Shown piece by piece: positions 25,332 through 34,237 of a DNA stretch of 64,000 nt; position 1 is the stretch's first letter, and each line of letters opens with the position of its first letter. Source of the stretch: JAFAGX01 sp035623255 (GTDB lineage Bacteria > Acidobacteriota > Terriglobia > Terriglobales > Acidobacteriaceae); assembly GCA_035623255.1 (NCBI GenBank), contig DASPTU010000110.1, positions 12,100-76,099 of the forward strand, given 5' to 3'. A program made the translations under genes and the position numbers. The notes under the pieces were generated by a model, which saw only the letters and a program-made list of their open reading frames with translations, ran no database searches and was not told the origin of the DNA.

Positions 25332-25609
25332 GAATCCTCCTTCGGATTAAAAGTTAGTGCGGAAGCGCCAGAAGTCAGGCTCTCTATTCTATGCCTGCCC
25401 GCATTTGGGACAAGATGAAAAATTGTAAAAAAAGCGGGAGCGTAGTCAGGCTGAGGGGGACGGCTGGCCGCCGACACATGGGCCGTTGGGCCCGGGTTAG
25501 CATGGCTGAATCGTAAAAATCGTCAGCCGTCTCTTCGTCGCCATTCATATGGTTTGGCCTTCTTTGTGTCTCTTCCTCTTTTGACGATTTTCATTTCTAA
25601 TGCCCCCTT

Positions 25610-27070
25610 ATGAAAAAACGCCTACTCACCGCACTCGTATGCTTGTGTTCTCTCGCCCTGATGGCCCAGAACAAGTCTGACCGCATTATTTCGGAAGCTC
25701 TTAAACCGTCCTCACTCAATGCCAATCTGGAGCGATTGACCGATCAGATTGGAGGCCGGGTTCCGGGCACGCCTGCCATGCTGAAAGCGGTGGAGTGGGG
25801 AGTGGAAAGTTTCAAGGCCGCTGGAGCCGATAGCGTTCATACGGAGGAATTCACCATTCCGGCGTCCTGGGCGGAAGGTGCAACCCAGATGAGGATGGTC
25901 GGGCCCGAGAAGTTCAGCCTTCGGGCGATCTCTCTGGCATGGGCGCCGGCGTTGTCTCCGCAGCACAACGTTCGGGTGATTGACATGGGCGCGGCCGGCC
26001 CTGAAGACTTCGCGAAAGCGGGAGACGTCTCCGGCGCCATTTTGCTGGTCCAATCTGACGAGATGAAAACCTGGGATGATCTTTTCGCCGAATACTTGCG
26101 CGCCCCTGCCATCATTGAGCGCGCAGTACGAGCAAGAGCCTTGGCGATCGCCTTTCAATCCACCCGCCCGCACGACCTGCTCTATCGCCATACCAATTCT
26201 TTGGCCGGAGAGATTGATCGGCTTCCCATGGTCTTGCTGGCACGCGAAGATGCGGCACGTATGGCGCGGCTGATTGCCTCAGGTCAAAAGCTCTACGCCG
26301 ATCTCGAAATTCCAAACCACGTCGGAGGCCCAATCCAGTCCAGCAACGTCGTTGCAGAACTGCGCGGCCGCGAGAAACCGGATGAGTTTGTCGTGCTGGG
26401 CGCACACCTTGATTCGTGGGAACTGGGAACCGGTGCACTCGACAACGGGTGCAACGCAGCGCTGGTGGTGGATACGTTGCGCGCCATCAAAGCCGTCGGC
26501 GAGCGCCCGCGTCGCAGCATTCGGTTCATCCTTTTCTCCGGCGAAGAGGAGGGCCTGCTCGGCTCACATGCATATGTGCTGGCCCATCGCAGCGAACTGG
26601 ACAAGGCGGCCGGTGTGGTCGTTTTCGATGCCGGCAGCGGGAAGGTAACCGGCTTTTCCGTAGGTGGGCGTAAAGACATGCTTCCTGCCGCCAACAAGCT
26701 TATCGAACCATTGAAACAATTTGGCGCCGACTCGCTCACGACGGACATGCAGTGGGGCACCGATCATTTCGACTTCATGCTCCAAGGTGTACCAACGTTC
26801 GATGCCAATCAGCAAGAATCTAATTACCTGATTAACTATCACGCTTCTTCGGACACATTCGACAAGGTCGATATGGCCCAGTTAAAAAAACATGTTGCCG
26901 AAGCCGCTGCCCTTGTCTTCGGCATAGCCGATGACCCTGATCGAATCGGGCCGAGGGTCCGACGTGCCGCAATCCAGCAAAGCATTCGCGAGACCCATTT
27001 CGATGGGCTGATGAAGACATTTGGTCTCTGGCAAGCCTGGGAACAAGGCACCCTGGGAAGAGCGGATTAA
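25610..27070 (+). CDS. Secreted M28-family metallopeptidase
   Basis: An exported zinc aminopeptidase of 486 residues with an N-terminal signal peptide (KKRLLTALVCLCSLALMAQ). The PA-like insert occupies about residues 110-240. The di-zinc site is visible as VVLGAHLDSWELGTGALDNG (His266, Asp278), FSGEEEGLLGSHAYV (Glu312-314), a later Asp in GTDHFDFMLQGVP, and the last ligand in NYLINYHASSDTFDKV. It probably digests extracytoplasmic peptides. No good ribosome binding site is seen before the ATG. It stands alone upstream of the TerC gene. Confidence 0.93.
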   Translation: MKKRLLTALVCLCSLALMAQNKSDRIISEALKPSSLNANLERLTDQIGGRVPGTPAMLKAVEWGVESFKAAGADSVHTEEFTIPASWAEGATQMRMVGPEKFSLRAISLAWAPALSPQHNVRVIDMGAAGPEDFAKAGDVSGAILLVQSDEMKTWDDLFAEYLRAPAIIERAVRARALAIAFQSTRPHDLLYRHTNSLAGEIDRLPMVLLAREDAARMARLIASGQKLYADLEIPNHVGGPIQSSNVVAELRGREKPDEFVVLGAHLDSWELGTGALDNGCNAALVVDTLRAIKAVGERPRRSIRFILFSGEEEGLLGSHAYVLAHRSELDKAAGVVVFDAGSGKVTGFSVGGRKDMLPAANKLIEPLKQFGADSLTTDMQWGTDHFDFMLQGVPTFDANQQESNYLINYHASSDTFDKVDMAQLKKHVAEAAALVFGIADDPDRIGPRVRRAAIQQSIRETHFDGLMKTFGLWQAWEQGTLGRAD

Positions 27071-27135
27071 TTTCCGATTGCTAATTTTTGACACAGCTCT
27101 TTGCTGGCATCTTGTCGTAGATTTGGAAGCCTCGA

Positions 27136-28044
27136 TTGCTACAATTCTGGATTCTATTCAATGTTTTTGTGCTTGCGATGCTGGCACTGGATCTCTGGGG
27201 ATTCAACCGGCCCGGACGTCAACTGAGCCTGCGCCAAGCGCTCGCCTGGAGCATAATGTGGGTCGCCCTCGCGGCCATTTTTGCGGTGCTTCTCTATTTT
27301 TGGCGCGGCCACGATGCGGCGCTGGAATTCACCACCGGTTATATCGTTGAGCTTTCTCTCAGCGTTGATAATTTGTTCTTGTTTCTCGTCATCTTCCGTT
27401 ACTTCCGGGTTCCTGGAGAATTACAGCACAAGGTTCTGTTCTGGGGAATTCTGGGCGCTATAGTCATGCGCGGCATTTTCATCGCGGCTGGTATTCAGCT
27501 GATTCATGCATTTCACTGGATGATCTACGCCTTTGGTGCCTTCCTCATATACAGCGGACTCAAGCTGTGGACCGAAAACGAAGAAGCCGTGCAGCCGGAC
27601 AAAAATCCCGTCCTGCGTTTGTTTCGACGATGGGTTCCGGTGACAGAGAATTATGAGGGGGACAAATTCTTTGTCCGGCGGGCGACAATCTACGCAACAC
27701 CTCTGCTCGTTGTGCTGTTAGTGGTGGAGACGACTGATCTTCTATTCGCTACGGATTCCATTCCGGCTGTTCTCGCCATCACCCTGAAACCTTTCATCGT
27801 TTACACCTCCAATGTTTTCGCGGTCCTTGGGTTACGATCCCTGTTTTTTGTGCTGGCCGGGATGATCGAGATGTTTCACTATCTGCACTACGGCCTCTCT
27901 ATTATCCTTATCTTTATCGGCGCGAAGATGTTGGTGTCCGATTACTATCGAATTCCGACGAGTATCACGTTGGCGGTGATCGCCGCAGTCCTGCTGGTAT
28001 CAGTGTTGTTGTCCATAGCGCATCCGAAAACGAAGGCAAGCTAA
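27136..28044 (+). CDS. TerC-family integral membrane protein
   Basis: A 302-residue polytopic membrane protein with about eight TM helices. The signatures are YIVELSLSVDNLFLFLVIF and VVETTDLLFATDSIPAVLAI, the two acidic helices of the TerC/Alx family implicated in metal-ion (manganese) homeostasis. The TTG start is inferred from the frame and lies just before the first helix. Its neighbours give no operon clue. Assignment to the family is firm; the transported ion is not shown by the sequence. Confidence 0.92.
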   Translation: MLQFWILFNVFVLAMLALDLWGFNRPGRQLSLRQALAWSIMWVALAAIFAVLLYFWRGHDAALEFTTGYIVELSLSVDNLFLFLVIFRYFRVPGELQHKVLFWGILGAIVMRGIFIAAGIQLIHAFHWMIYAFGAFLIYSGLKLWTENEEAVQPDKNPVLRLFRRWVPVTENYEGDKFFVRRATIYATPLLVVLLVVETTDLLFATDSIPAVLAITLKPFIVYTSNVFAVLGLRSLFFVLAGMIEMFHYLHYGLSIILIFIGAKMLVSDYYRIPTSITLAVIAAVLLVSVLLSIAHPKTKAS

Positions 28045-28094
28045 ATCAGCCTCGTGCGACGGCTTAGGCGCTCGGTACGCTATGATGGCGTTGC

Positions 28095-29204
28095 ATGACG
28101 CGTGTTGAAATCGCCGTCTCACCTCGCCCCTACGCTGCGCTGATCGAGGGCGGTTTGCTGCAGCGATGTGGTGAGCATTTGTCCGAACTACTGAACGGAA
28201 CCCACTCCCGTTTTTTCATAGTGACGGTGGCGCCGGTTCGTCGAAGGTGGGGTTCGAGGCTACACGACTCGCTCGCGAACGCAGGTTTCAAGGCCACATT
28301 TCTGCAAATGCCGGACGGCGAACCGCACAAGAAGATGGCAACCGTGGAGATGCTAGCCGAGCAGCTTGCGCGCCTGCATGCAGATCGCGACGCCGTGATT
28401 CTAGCCTTTGGAGGTGGGGTAGTCGGCGACACTGCCGGCTTGTTGGCATCGATCTATATGCGTGGCGTGCGTCTTATTCACATTCCCACGACGGTGCTGG
28501 CCCAAGTGGATGCCTCCCTTGGAGGGAAAACCGGTGTCAACCTGCGGTTGGGGAAAAATCTGCTTGGGACTTTCTATCAGCCATTAGCGGTACTGATCGA
28601 TCCGGAGGTGCTTTCAAGTTTGCCGGAGCGTCAATTCCGCGCCGGTCTGTACGAATGTTTAAAGTGCAGCGTGATCGGGAACCCAAACTTGTTCAGCTAT
28701 CTTGAAAAAGCAGATTTGAAGGTGTTGCGAGGAGATTCTCCCAGCTTGGAGTGGGTGATTGCCGAATCGGTGAAGCTGAAAGCGGAAGTCGTTGCTTGCG
28801 ATGAGCGGGAAGCTGGGTTGCGGCGCGTTCTCAACTTCGGGCATACCATCGGCCATGCTCTCGAGGCCCAATCTAAATACCGCTATTTCCTCCACGGCGA
28901 AGCCGTTGGCTGGGGGATGATTGCTGCCTCGCACATTGCGGATAAGATTGGGCATTGTGATGGCGAAACGCAGCGGCGTATCTCCGAGGCGGTATTAGGC
29001 CTTGGTAGCCTCCCCAGGGTCAACGTTCAAACTCGTGACATTCTTCGGCTACTGCAGGCAGACAAAAAAGCCCGTAACGGTTGTGTGCATTTTGTTCTGC
29101 CGCGTGCCATCGGGCACGTCGATATTGTTAGCCAAGTGCCCGAATCGGTTGTAAGGGGCTCGTTGCAGCATTTGCGAACATTGTCAAAAAAGGACCGACC
29201 CTAG
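28095..29204 (+). CDS. aroB: 3-dehydroquinate synthase
   Basis: Second enzyme of the shikimate pathway; it converts DAHP to 3-dehydroquinate with catalytic NAD and a divalent metal. The 369-residue length is normal. Motifs are ILAFGGGVVGDTAGLLASIY, HIPTTVLAQVDASLGGKTGV, and metal-binding RRVLNFGHTIGHALEA with FLHGEAVGWGM. The ATG has no clear ribosome binding site. menG follows 30 bases later, so the two may be one unit that feeds chorismate-dependent menaquinone synthesis. aroK is at 45.07 kb. Confidence 0.96.
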   Translation: MTRVEIAVSPRPYAALIEGGLLQRCGEHLSELLNGTHSRFFIVTVAPVRRRWGSRLHDSLANAGFKATFLQMPDGEPHKKMATVEMLAEQLARLHADRDAVILAFGGGVVGDTAGLLASIYMRGVRLIHIPTTVLAQVDASLGGKTGVNLRLGKNLLGTFYQPLAVLIDPEVLSSLPERQFRAGLYECLKCSVIGNPNLFSYLEKADLKVLRGDSPSLEWVIAESVKLKAEVVACDEREAGLRRVLNFGHTIGHALEAQSKYRYFLHGEAVGWGMIAASHIADKIGHCDGETQRRISEAVLGLGSLPRVNVQTRDILRLLQADKKARNGCVHFVLPRAIGHVDIVSQVPESVVRGSLQHLRTLSKKDRP

Positions 29205-29234
29205 TCTGCTCACAGAACTGGAAGGTATGTTGCT

Positions 29235-30005
29235 GTGACCAACCCAGTACGGCCAGACAATCCTTCTAAGATCGAGGTGATCGGCGCCGCGCCAGATGGA
29301 GCTGCTGGCGCCGACGCAGCTCAGGCCGTTCGGGAGATGTTCACTTCGATTGCCCCCCGCTATGACCTTCTGAATCATCTGTTGTCGTTCAACGTCGATC
29401 GATGGTGGTGGCGAAGCGCGGCACGAACTTTCAGTTTCATCCTGTGTCAGCCGGACTCGCGCGTGCTGGATGTGTGTTGTGGAACCGGAGATATGACCTT
29501 CGCGCTGTTGCGAGAAGCAGGGTTTTCCAAAGCACATATTCTAGGGGTCGATTTTTCTCATGCCATGCTGCAGCGAGCACGACAGAAATCGCTTGGCACT
29601 CTGTTGAGCTGGGTCGAGGGAGATGCATTAAGATTGCCATTTGCAGATGGTCAATTCGACCTCGTAACGGCAGCCTTCGGATTTCGAAACCTGGCTGACT
29701 ACGACGCCGGACTTAGGGAAGTTGCACGTCTTTTGAAGACGGGCGGGGAATACGGCATTCTGGACTTCGGTGAACCTGGCGGTTTGATCGGCAAGGTGTA
29801 CCGAATTTATTTCAAACGCGTATTGCCGCGTGTAGGTACGTTCATCTCCGGGGTTCGTGGTCCTTACAGGTATTTACCGCAATCTGTAGAACGCTTCCCT
29901 CACCCACAAGAGATGCTACGTCGAATGCAGCAGGCCGGATTCCGGGAGGTCTCGTGGACTCCATACACGTTCGGCATCGCAGGATTGTACAGGGGACGGA
30001 AGTAG
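29235..30005 (+). CDS. ubiE: Demethylmenaquinone/ubiquinone C-methyltransferase
   Basis: SAM-dependent methyltransferase (UbiE/MenG), 256 residues, that completes menaquinone synthesis. Family motifs are MFTSIAPRYDLLNHLLSFNV followed by DRWWWR, the SAM loop VLDVCCGTGDMTFALL, ILGVDFSHAMLQRAR, and DLVTAAFGFRNLADYDAGLR. LPQSVERFPHPQEM is the conserved late motif. The start is GTG with GAAGG upstream. In this organism a menaquinone role is more likely than ubiquinone, consistent with complex I in the same window, but that is inferred. Confidence 0.93.
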   Translation: MTNPVRPDNPSKIEVIGAAPDGAAGADAAQAVREMFTSIAPRYDLLNHLLSFNVDRWWWRSAARTFSFILCQPDSRVLDVCCGTGDMTFALLREAGFSKAHILGVDFSHAMLQRARQKSLGTLLSWVEGDALRLPFADGQFDLVTAAFGFRNLADYDAGLREVARLLKTGGEYGILDFGEPGGLIGKVYRIYFKRVLPRVGTFISGVRGPYRYLPQSVERFPHPQEMLRRMQQAGFREVSWTPYTFGIAGLYRGRK

Positions 30006-30204
30006 GGACTTCAGCATGATCGGTGTTGCCGTCCCGCGACCTCGAACCTAAAGTACCTCACCATCAAATGTGAGGAATTCTCCCTACAGCAAGAAGGAAC
30101 TCTGATTAAAGCGTAGTCCTGATTGTCTGCGGTTGGGCAATCACTTTATTCTCCTGCCTGGTGCAGGCGAGAATTCACGATTGCCTACCACCTGAGGAGG
30201 CCAC

Positions 30205-30381
30205 ATGCTTTACTGGGCGTTGGTATTTCTGGTGATCGCGATCATAGCCGGCGTTTTCGGATTTGCGGGCGTTGCAGCGGCAGCCGCAGGCATCGCGAAG
30301 ATTCTGTTCTTCATTTTCGTTTTGCTGTTTGTCATTGCCCTGATTACGCATTTGGGACGAAGGGGTAGCTCGCACGTTTAG
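30205..30381 (+). CDS. DUF1328-family small membrane protein (58 aa)
   Basis: A 58-residue protein with two hydrophobic helices: LYWALVFLVIAIIAGVFGFA and KILFFIFVLLFVIALITHL, joined by a short Ala-rich loop, and a basic tail. This is the YtjA/DUF1328 pattern, often stress-induced in other bacteria; no molecular function is known. A very strong ribosome binding site (GAGGAGG, 30194-30200) lies 4 bases before the ATG, which supports real expression. It is monocistronic between ubiE and a convergent gene. Confidence 0.88.
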   Translation: MLYWALVFLVIAIIAGVFGFAGVAAAAAGIAKILFFIFVLLFVIALITHLGRRGSSHV

Positions 30382-30477
30382 TGCTCTTGAAGATCGCAGG
30401 CGTTCGGCGCGGTATAACTCGTGGAGCTATGCCGCTTCCGTTTCTGTAGTGAATTCCAAACCTGGCGCAGTCGTTGT

Positions 30478-30918
30478 CTACACTCGAAGTCCTGCCCCTT
30501 GCTCCCGAGATCGTTGACGCCGCTCTTGCCACTCTGAGGTCGAAAAAATCTTTGGTCCCGCGTCGATCAGTCTCGGCAACATCTCAAACACCGAAATCGC
30601 GCTCCACTTCCCCCCACTTCTAGTGGAGTAACCTCTGCGGTTGAGTTCTTCCGCGATGAACGAATACGGGCCGTCCTCAATCAACAGCTCCATCATGGTG
30701 AACAGGACTTCATTCTCCTTTGGGTTCTCTTCCAACATTGCGCAGTCCTTTGCCACACGCAACCCATACGGTGGAGCTTCTGCCTGCGTGATTCCATGGC
30801 CACCTAGTTCCCGCTCCCATTCCACGGCGGCGAGTCGCCACCCTTGCTTTTGGTAGGCCTCCACCTGTTGCCAATCGATCGGACCGGGCAGAACCTGGCG
30901 TATTCGTTCGATTGCCAT
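30478..30918 (-). CDS. Protein with serine-recombinase-like domain (domesticated?)
   Basis: A 146-residue cytoplasmic protein. The N-terminal half (RQVLPGPIDWQQVEAYQKQG, then WRLAAVEWERE) is not recognised. The second half, FIAEELNRRGYSTRSGGKWS followed by AISVFEMLPRLID, closely resembles the recombinase DNA-binding domain that follows the catalytic domain in large serine recombinases. There is no catalytic resolvase domain. GGGAGG precedes the ATG. It may be a remnant reused as a DNA-binding regulator; function unknown. No mobile-element ends were seen beside it. Confidence 0.65.
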   Translation of the reverse strand: MAIERIRQVLPGPIDWQQVEAYQKQGWRLAAVEWERELGGHGITQAEAPPYGLRVAKDCAMLEENPKENEVLFTMMELLIEDGPYSFIAEELNRRGYSTRSGGKWSAISVFEMLPRLIDAGPKIFSTSEWQERRQRSREQGAGLRV

Positions 30919-31192
30919 GGCCCCAACCTCCCTTCAGCGCTACAGACACCAAGACGGGCACAACCGGAGCAATGGATCGGCCAACCTTTGGAACCTGTAA
31001 CTCGCTTGTTTTCAAAAGAGGTCCCGGAGAAGTGCAATGATGAATGTCCGGTTCTGGAACCAGCTGCGCGGAACTGACACTGGTTCGTGGCTGTAAAACA
31101 GAACAGAATCATGCTGTAACCAGAGAGCCTCTGCACCTCTGATCACGCGGCAAGAACGTCTGGAAGGATTGCGACTCGTTGCCAGTTAATAA

Positions 31193-31285
31193 TTACTTCT
31201 TGAAGTAGGTCCAGGCGGCAACCAGCAGCAGAATAATCGCAAGCACCCAAAGCGACGAATCGCTCATCCCAGTTTTTTTAGCCAT
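31193..31285 (-). CDS. Candidate 30-aa single-TM small protein
   Basis: A 30-residue frame: polar start MAKKTGMSDSS, one hydrophobic segment LWVLAIILLLVAAW, then TYFKK. The layout is that of a small bitopic membrane protein, with basic residues at both ends. No convincing ribosome binding site is seen (AGGA is about 20 bases upstream). Its length makes chance possible. It lies in an otherwise empty region. Confidence 0.4.
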   Translation of the reverse strand: MAKKTGMSDSSLWVLAIILLLVAAWTYFKK

Positions 31286-31412
31286 GGGCCAATCTTAAGC
31301 CAATTCCTGGTTTTTGCGGCGAGGGAAATCTGACGCAGGGGTCATCCGTGTAAACAGGCTTTGGCGGGCTGCCGGTCTCTAACCCTAACCTCGCAAGAAT
31401 CCCTAAGCAATA

Positions 31413-31443
31413 ATCCACCCAAGCCAAACCGGCTCGGGTGGAT
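31413..31443 (-). terminator. Hairpin terminator after the 260-aa secreted protein gene
   Basis: An 11-bp imperfect stem, CCACCCAAGCC (31416-31426) with GGCTCGGGTGG (31431-31441), lies 22 bases past the stop of the minus-strand gene. On the minus strand it is followed by ATTATTGCTT, a weak T-rich tail. Confidence 0.6.
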
Positions 31444-31464
31444 ACGCGAGGAGGAGAATCCGAA

Positions 31465-32247
31465 TTATTTATAGGTTGCGTTTGTGCGCACAAGATCGTC
31501 GCGGTGCGCCGACCAGTCAATCATGGAGTCGAAAGCTTCGGCTGAGAGCGGGTTCGCTTTGATGTTTTCCCTTAAGATCGCATGAACTTTGTCGAAGGTG
31601 TCCGCGTTTGCCGCCACGTAGAAAAGCCAGAACATTCCCGGTGGGTCGCTATGGATTGATTCAGTGTCGATTTCATATTCGTGAATCGAGCCGTCGGAGA
31701 GCAGTTTCTCCATCATGGGCACGATGAAATTCCTGCTGAGCGTGTCGATCGCGCTATCCGGAACATGTGCTTTCAGCTTAAAAGACGCGCCGCCCGTATA
31801 GACTTCTTTCCACGATCCGGAATGCCAGTTGTAGTAGCGGCTTTCGTAGAAGGTATCCCAGTGCTTGGTCGCGTTGGCCAACACGGGAGCTGTAGGGACG
31901 CCCGACTTGTAGAGCTGATCCAGGGCGTTAAGCAAGCCGGCCATTGACATTGCCGAAAACCAGTCATCGTGCGTGGCCCCATCGGGTTGATGCACCAGGT
32001 TCTGATCGAAACCATATCCCACGATCGTCCCATTGCTCAGCGCTTTTTCCAGAATGCTCTGGTCACTCGCGTTTGCTTTCTGCATGTCCCCCCATTGCGC
32101 GCGCGGAATGTTCCAGAACGATACGTAGGAGTACATCGGAGGTTTCTCTTTTACTTCTGACATCTGCGCGAAGGCGGGCACGGCGAAAGCAGTAGCAATC
32201 GCCAACGCGCACACAAATACAAGCCAGTTGCACAATTTTTGTGTCAT
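31465..32247 (-). CDS. Secreted protein with an internal domain duplication, function unknown
   Basis: A 260-residue protein with a clear signal peptide (NWLVFVCALAIATAFAVPAFA). The mature part contains two related halves: LEKALSNGTIVGYGFDQNLV followed by H and the DDWFSAMSM region, and MEKLLSDGSIHEYEIDTESI followed by H and the FWLFYVAANA region. Each continues into LLNALDQL or KVHAIL. This suggests two copies of a ferredoxin-like (dimeric alpha/beta barrel) unit. AGAGGAAAT precedes the ATG. No catalytic motif was recognised. It is transcribed away from nothing obvious and ends at its own hairpin. Confidence 0.75.
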   Translation of the reverse strand: MTQKLCNWLVFVCALAIATAFAVPAFAQMSEVKEKPPMYSYVSFWNIPRAQWGDMQKANASDQSILEKALSNGTIVGYGFDQNLVHQPDGATHDDWFSAMSMAGLLNALDQLYKSGVPTAPVLANATKHWDTFYESRYYNWHSGSWKEVYTGGASFKLKAHVPDSAIDTLSRNFIVPMMEKLLSDGSIHEYEIDTESIHSDPPGMFWLFYVAANADTFDKVHAILRENIKANPLSAEAFDSMIDWSAHRDDLVRTNATYK

Positions 32248-32423
32248 GGATTTCCTCTTATTTGATTAGCGGGATTTTGCTGCTGACATCCCGAGCGTCG
32301 GCAGTGTACACCCTGCCACGACATTCTGCGAAGATGTGGAGCGCCGGCACATCCAGTGGTTGCCGTCTGCTTTCTCGTTTGATGGCTGGGCAAACTGGCG
32401 CAGTTGTGTGCCGAAGAATTGGG

Positions 32424-33437
32424 TTATTTTTGCTTGTCCAGCATGCGGACGGTTTCGAGCGTGACGGTACCGACAATTTCCAAGCTCTTGGGGCTTAGTT
32501 TGTCGACCGTGTCCTGCGTGGTATGCCAGAAGACGTTGTTGTAACCGTAATCGAAGTCGATGAGGTCAACGGAAGGCACGCCATGGTCGAAGAAGGGGCG
32601 ATGGTCATCCTCCACTTCGATTTCACGCCCAAAAAAATGTGATTGGTACCCCAGGCGAGTGGCAGCCTGATAAACGAGATCTTCCAGCCATTGTGTCGAA
32701 TCGGTCACGCGTTCGATGTTCAGGTCGGCATCACCGATCATGTCTTCCAAGATGAAGGCTTTCATCTTCTTGAGCGTGCCGTCGTCCTGCCATTTCTGCG
32801 CGATGTGACGCACTCCATAGAGGCTCTCGGGATCGTACCAGGGCAGCCGCATGGATTCCTCGGCATCGTCCCAGAGCAGCCAGATACTGTAGCCACCACG
32901 CTTCTTGCCTCGCAGCTGGTTTGCAATCTCAAGCAACAGAGCACTGGATGATGCGCCATCGTTTGCGCCAACGTACGAAGTATCCCGTAATGGCCAATTC
33001 GTGTCGTAATGGCTGGCGACGACGATGATGCCATCCCGGGCCCCAGGAAACTTGGCAATGATGTTGTGTACCGGAAATTTGCCTTCGCTGGTGCTGATAG
33101 TGAAGAAATCCTGCTCGAGGTTGTCGCCTTTGAGATGAGAAAGGAAAAACTCTTCAACCTTCTTGTGATTGGCACTGCCAATCGGACGCGGGCCGAAAGC
33201 GACAATCTGCCTCGTATACTGCATGGCGCGACCAGCATCAAAGGCGGGCGGAGGCCCCGCGTCATTCGGCAGAGCAGTGATTGGCGGGCCTGGACCACCG
33301 ACCGAGCCCGTCTCTGCAGTCGATCTCAGCGCGCCTCCCACGAGGGCGATAAGAAGAGAGCCTGCGAAGAGTAAGGACAGGGGACGCCCCAGATTTGCCC
33401 GTACTCGCCAGAAACACCGGATTGCGCGATGTCTCAT
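32424..33437 (-). CDS. M28-family hydrolase, glutaminyl-cyclase-like
   Basis: A 337-residue exported or membrane-tethered metalloenzyme with a TM/signal segment (PLSLLFAGSLLIALVGGAL). The single-zinc M28 pattern is visible: VASHYDTNWPLRD, YVGANDGASSSALLLEIANQ, WDDAEES, and FWHTTQDTVDKLSPKS. The overall order, including the long loop after the Glu, resembles glutaminyl-peptide cyclotransferases, which form N-terminal pyroglutamate, more than classical M28 aminopeptidases. The substrate is not proven. Its ATG overlaps the tatC stop by 4 bases, so it is translationally coupled to the Tat translocase genes. Confidence 0.85.
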   Translation of the reverse strand: MRHRAIRCFWRVRANLGRPLSLLFAGSLLIALVGGALRSTAETGSVGGPGPPITALPNDAGPPPAFDAGRAMQYTRQIVAFGPRPIGSANHKKVEEFFLSHLKGDNLEQDFFTISTSEGKFPVHNIIAKFPGARDGIIVVASHYDTNWPLRDTSYVGANDGASSSALLLEIANQLRGKKRGGYSIWLLWDDAEESMRLPWYDPESLYGVRHIAQKWQDDGTLKKMKAFILEDMIGDADLNIERVTDSTQWLEDLVYQAATRLGYQSHFFGREIEVEDDHRPFFDHGVPSVDLIDFDYGYNNVFWHTTQDTVDKLSPKSLEIVGTVTLETVRMLDKQK

Positions 33438-34237
33438 TGGCTCTTTCGCGCGGCCCGGGCTTTTCGTTGCTTCGGATGCACCAGGTAAGCAATACCGATA
33501 CTTAGCAGGTAAAGGCCGACCATGGGAGCGGCAAAGATACACATATTGAGGATGTCAGTAGTGGGAGTGAGGACAGCAGCGATTATGAAAATCACCAGGA
33601 TCGAATAACGAACATTGCGCCACATCCAGCCGGCGCTGATTACGCCCATAAGCGCCAGAAAGAAAACCAGAATTGGCAGTTCGAAAACTATTCCCAGGCC
33701 AAGGATCACGGTCAAAAACAGGTCTGTATATTCGTGGATGGTGATCATCGGCTGGAACTGCTTGCCGTAACCGATCAGAAAATCCAGCGCCGCCGGATAA
33801 ACGAGTTTGTAGCCAAAAATTCCACCCGAAATGAAAAGCGCAATCGTTGAGAGCATGAATGGCAGGACGTAGCGCTTCTCATGGCGATAAAGCCCCGGCG
33901 AGATAAACATCCAGACCTGGTAAAGGACAACAGGGCAGGCGACAAACAAGCCGGCCAGCAGTCCGATTTTCAAGTAAAGGTTGAAAGGATCGGTTGGATT
34001 CAAATAGACCAGCGTCTGCGGCATTTTGTTACGCTGCAGCGCTTCCATGATTGGCCTCTGCATCCAGCCGACGATGTTTTCCGCATATCCCCAACAAAGA
34101 AAGAAGCCGATCACGACCGCGATAATGGAATAGATCAGCCGCCGCCGAAGCTCTTCCAGGTGCTCCAGAAAACTCATGGCGGGCATGGCTTCTTGTTCGC
34201 TCTTGCCGGACGGGAGTTCGGCGGCAATCTCAGGCAT
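33434..34237 (-). CDS. tatC: Sec-independent protein translocase TatC
   Basis: Core subunit of the twin-arginine translocase, binding Tat signal peptides. It has about 267 residues with six TM helices. Motifs include MSFLEHLEELRRRLIYSIIA near the N-terminus, FISPGLYRHEKRYVLPFMLS, FGLGIVFELP-like GLGIVFELPILVFFLAL, and DILNMCIFAAPM toward the end. The chosen ATG overlaps the tatA/B 3' end; a TTG three codons earlier is an alternative. It forms an operon with tatA/B upstream and the M28 gene downstream. Confidence 0.96.
   Translation of the reverse strand: MPEIAAELPSGKSEQEAMPAMSFLEHLEELRRRLIYSIIAVVIGFFLCWGYAENIVGWMQRPIMEALQRNKMPQTLVYLNPTDPFNLYLKIGLLAGLFVACPVVLYQVWMFISPGLYRHEKRYVLPFMLSTIALFISGGIFGYKLVYPAALDFLIGYGKQFQPMITIHEYTDLFLTVILGLGIVFELPILVFFLALMGVISAGWMWRNVRYSILVIFIIAAVLTPTTDILNMCIFAAPMVGLYLLSIGIAYLVHPKQRKARAARKSQ

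Noticed and set aside
30056..30075. CCTCAC/GTGAGG hairpin after ubiE considered as terminator
   Set aside because: Only 6 bp of stem and no T tail follow, so it was not listed.
30123..30368. Plus-strand 81-codon frame covering the DUF1328 gene
   Set aside because: It is the wrong frame; the true product is the two-helix protein with a strong ribosome binding site at 30205.
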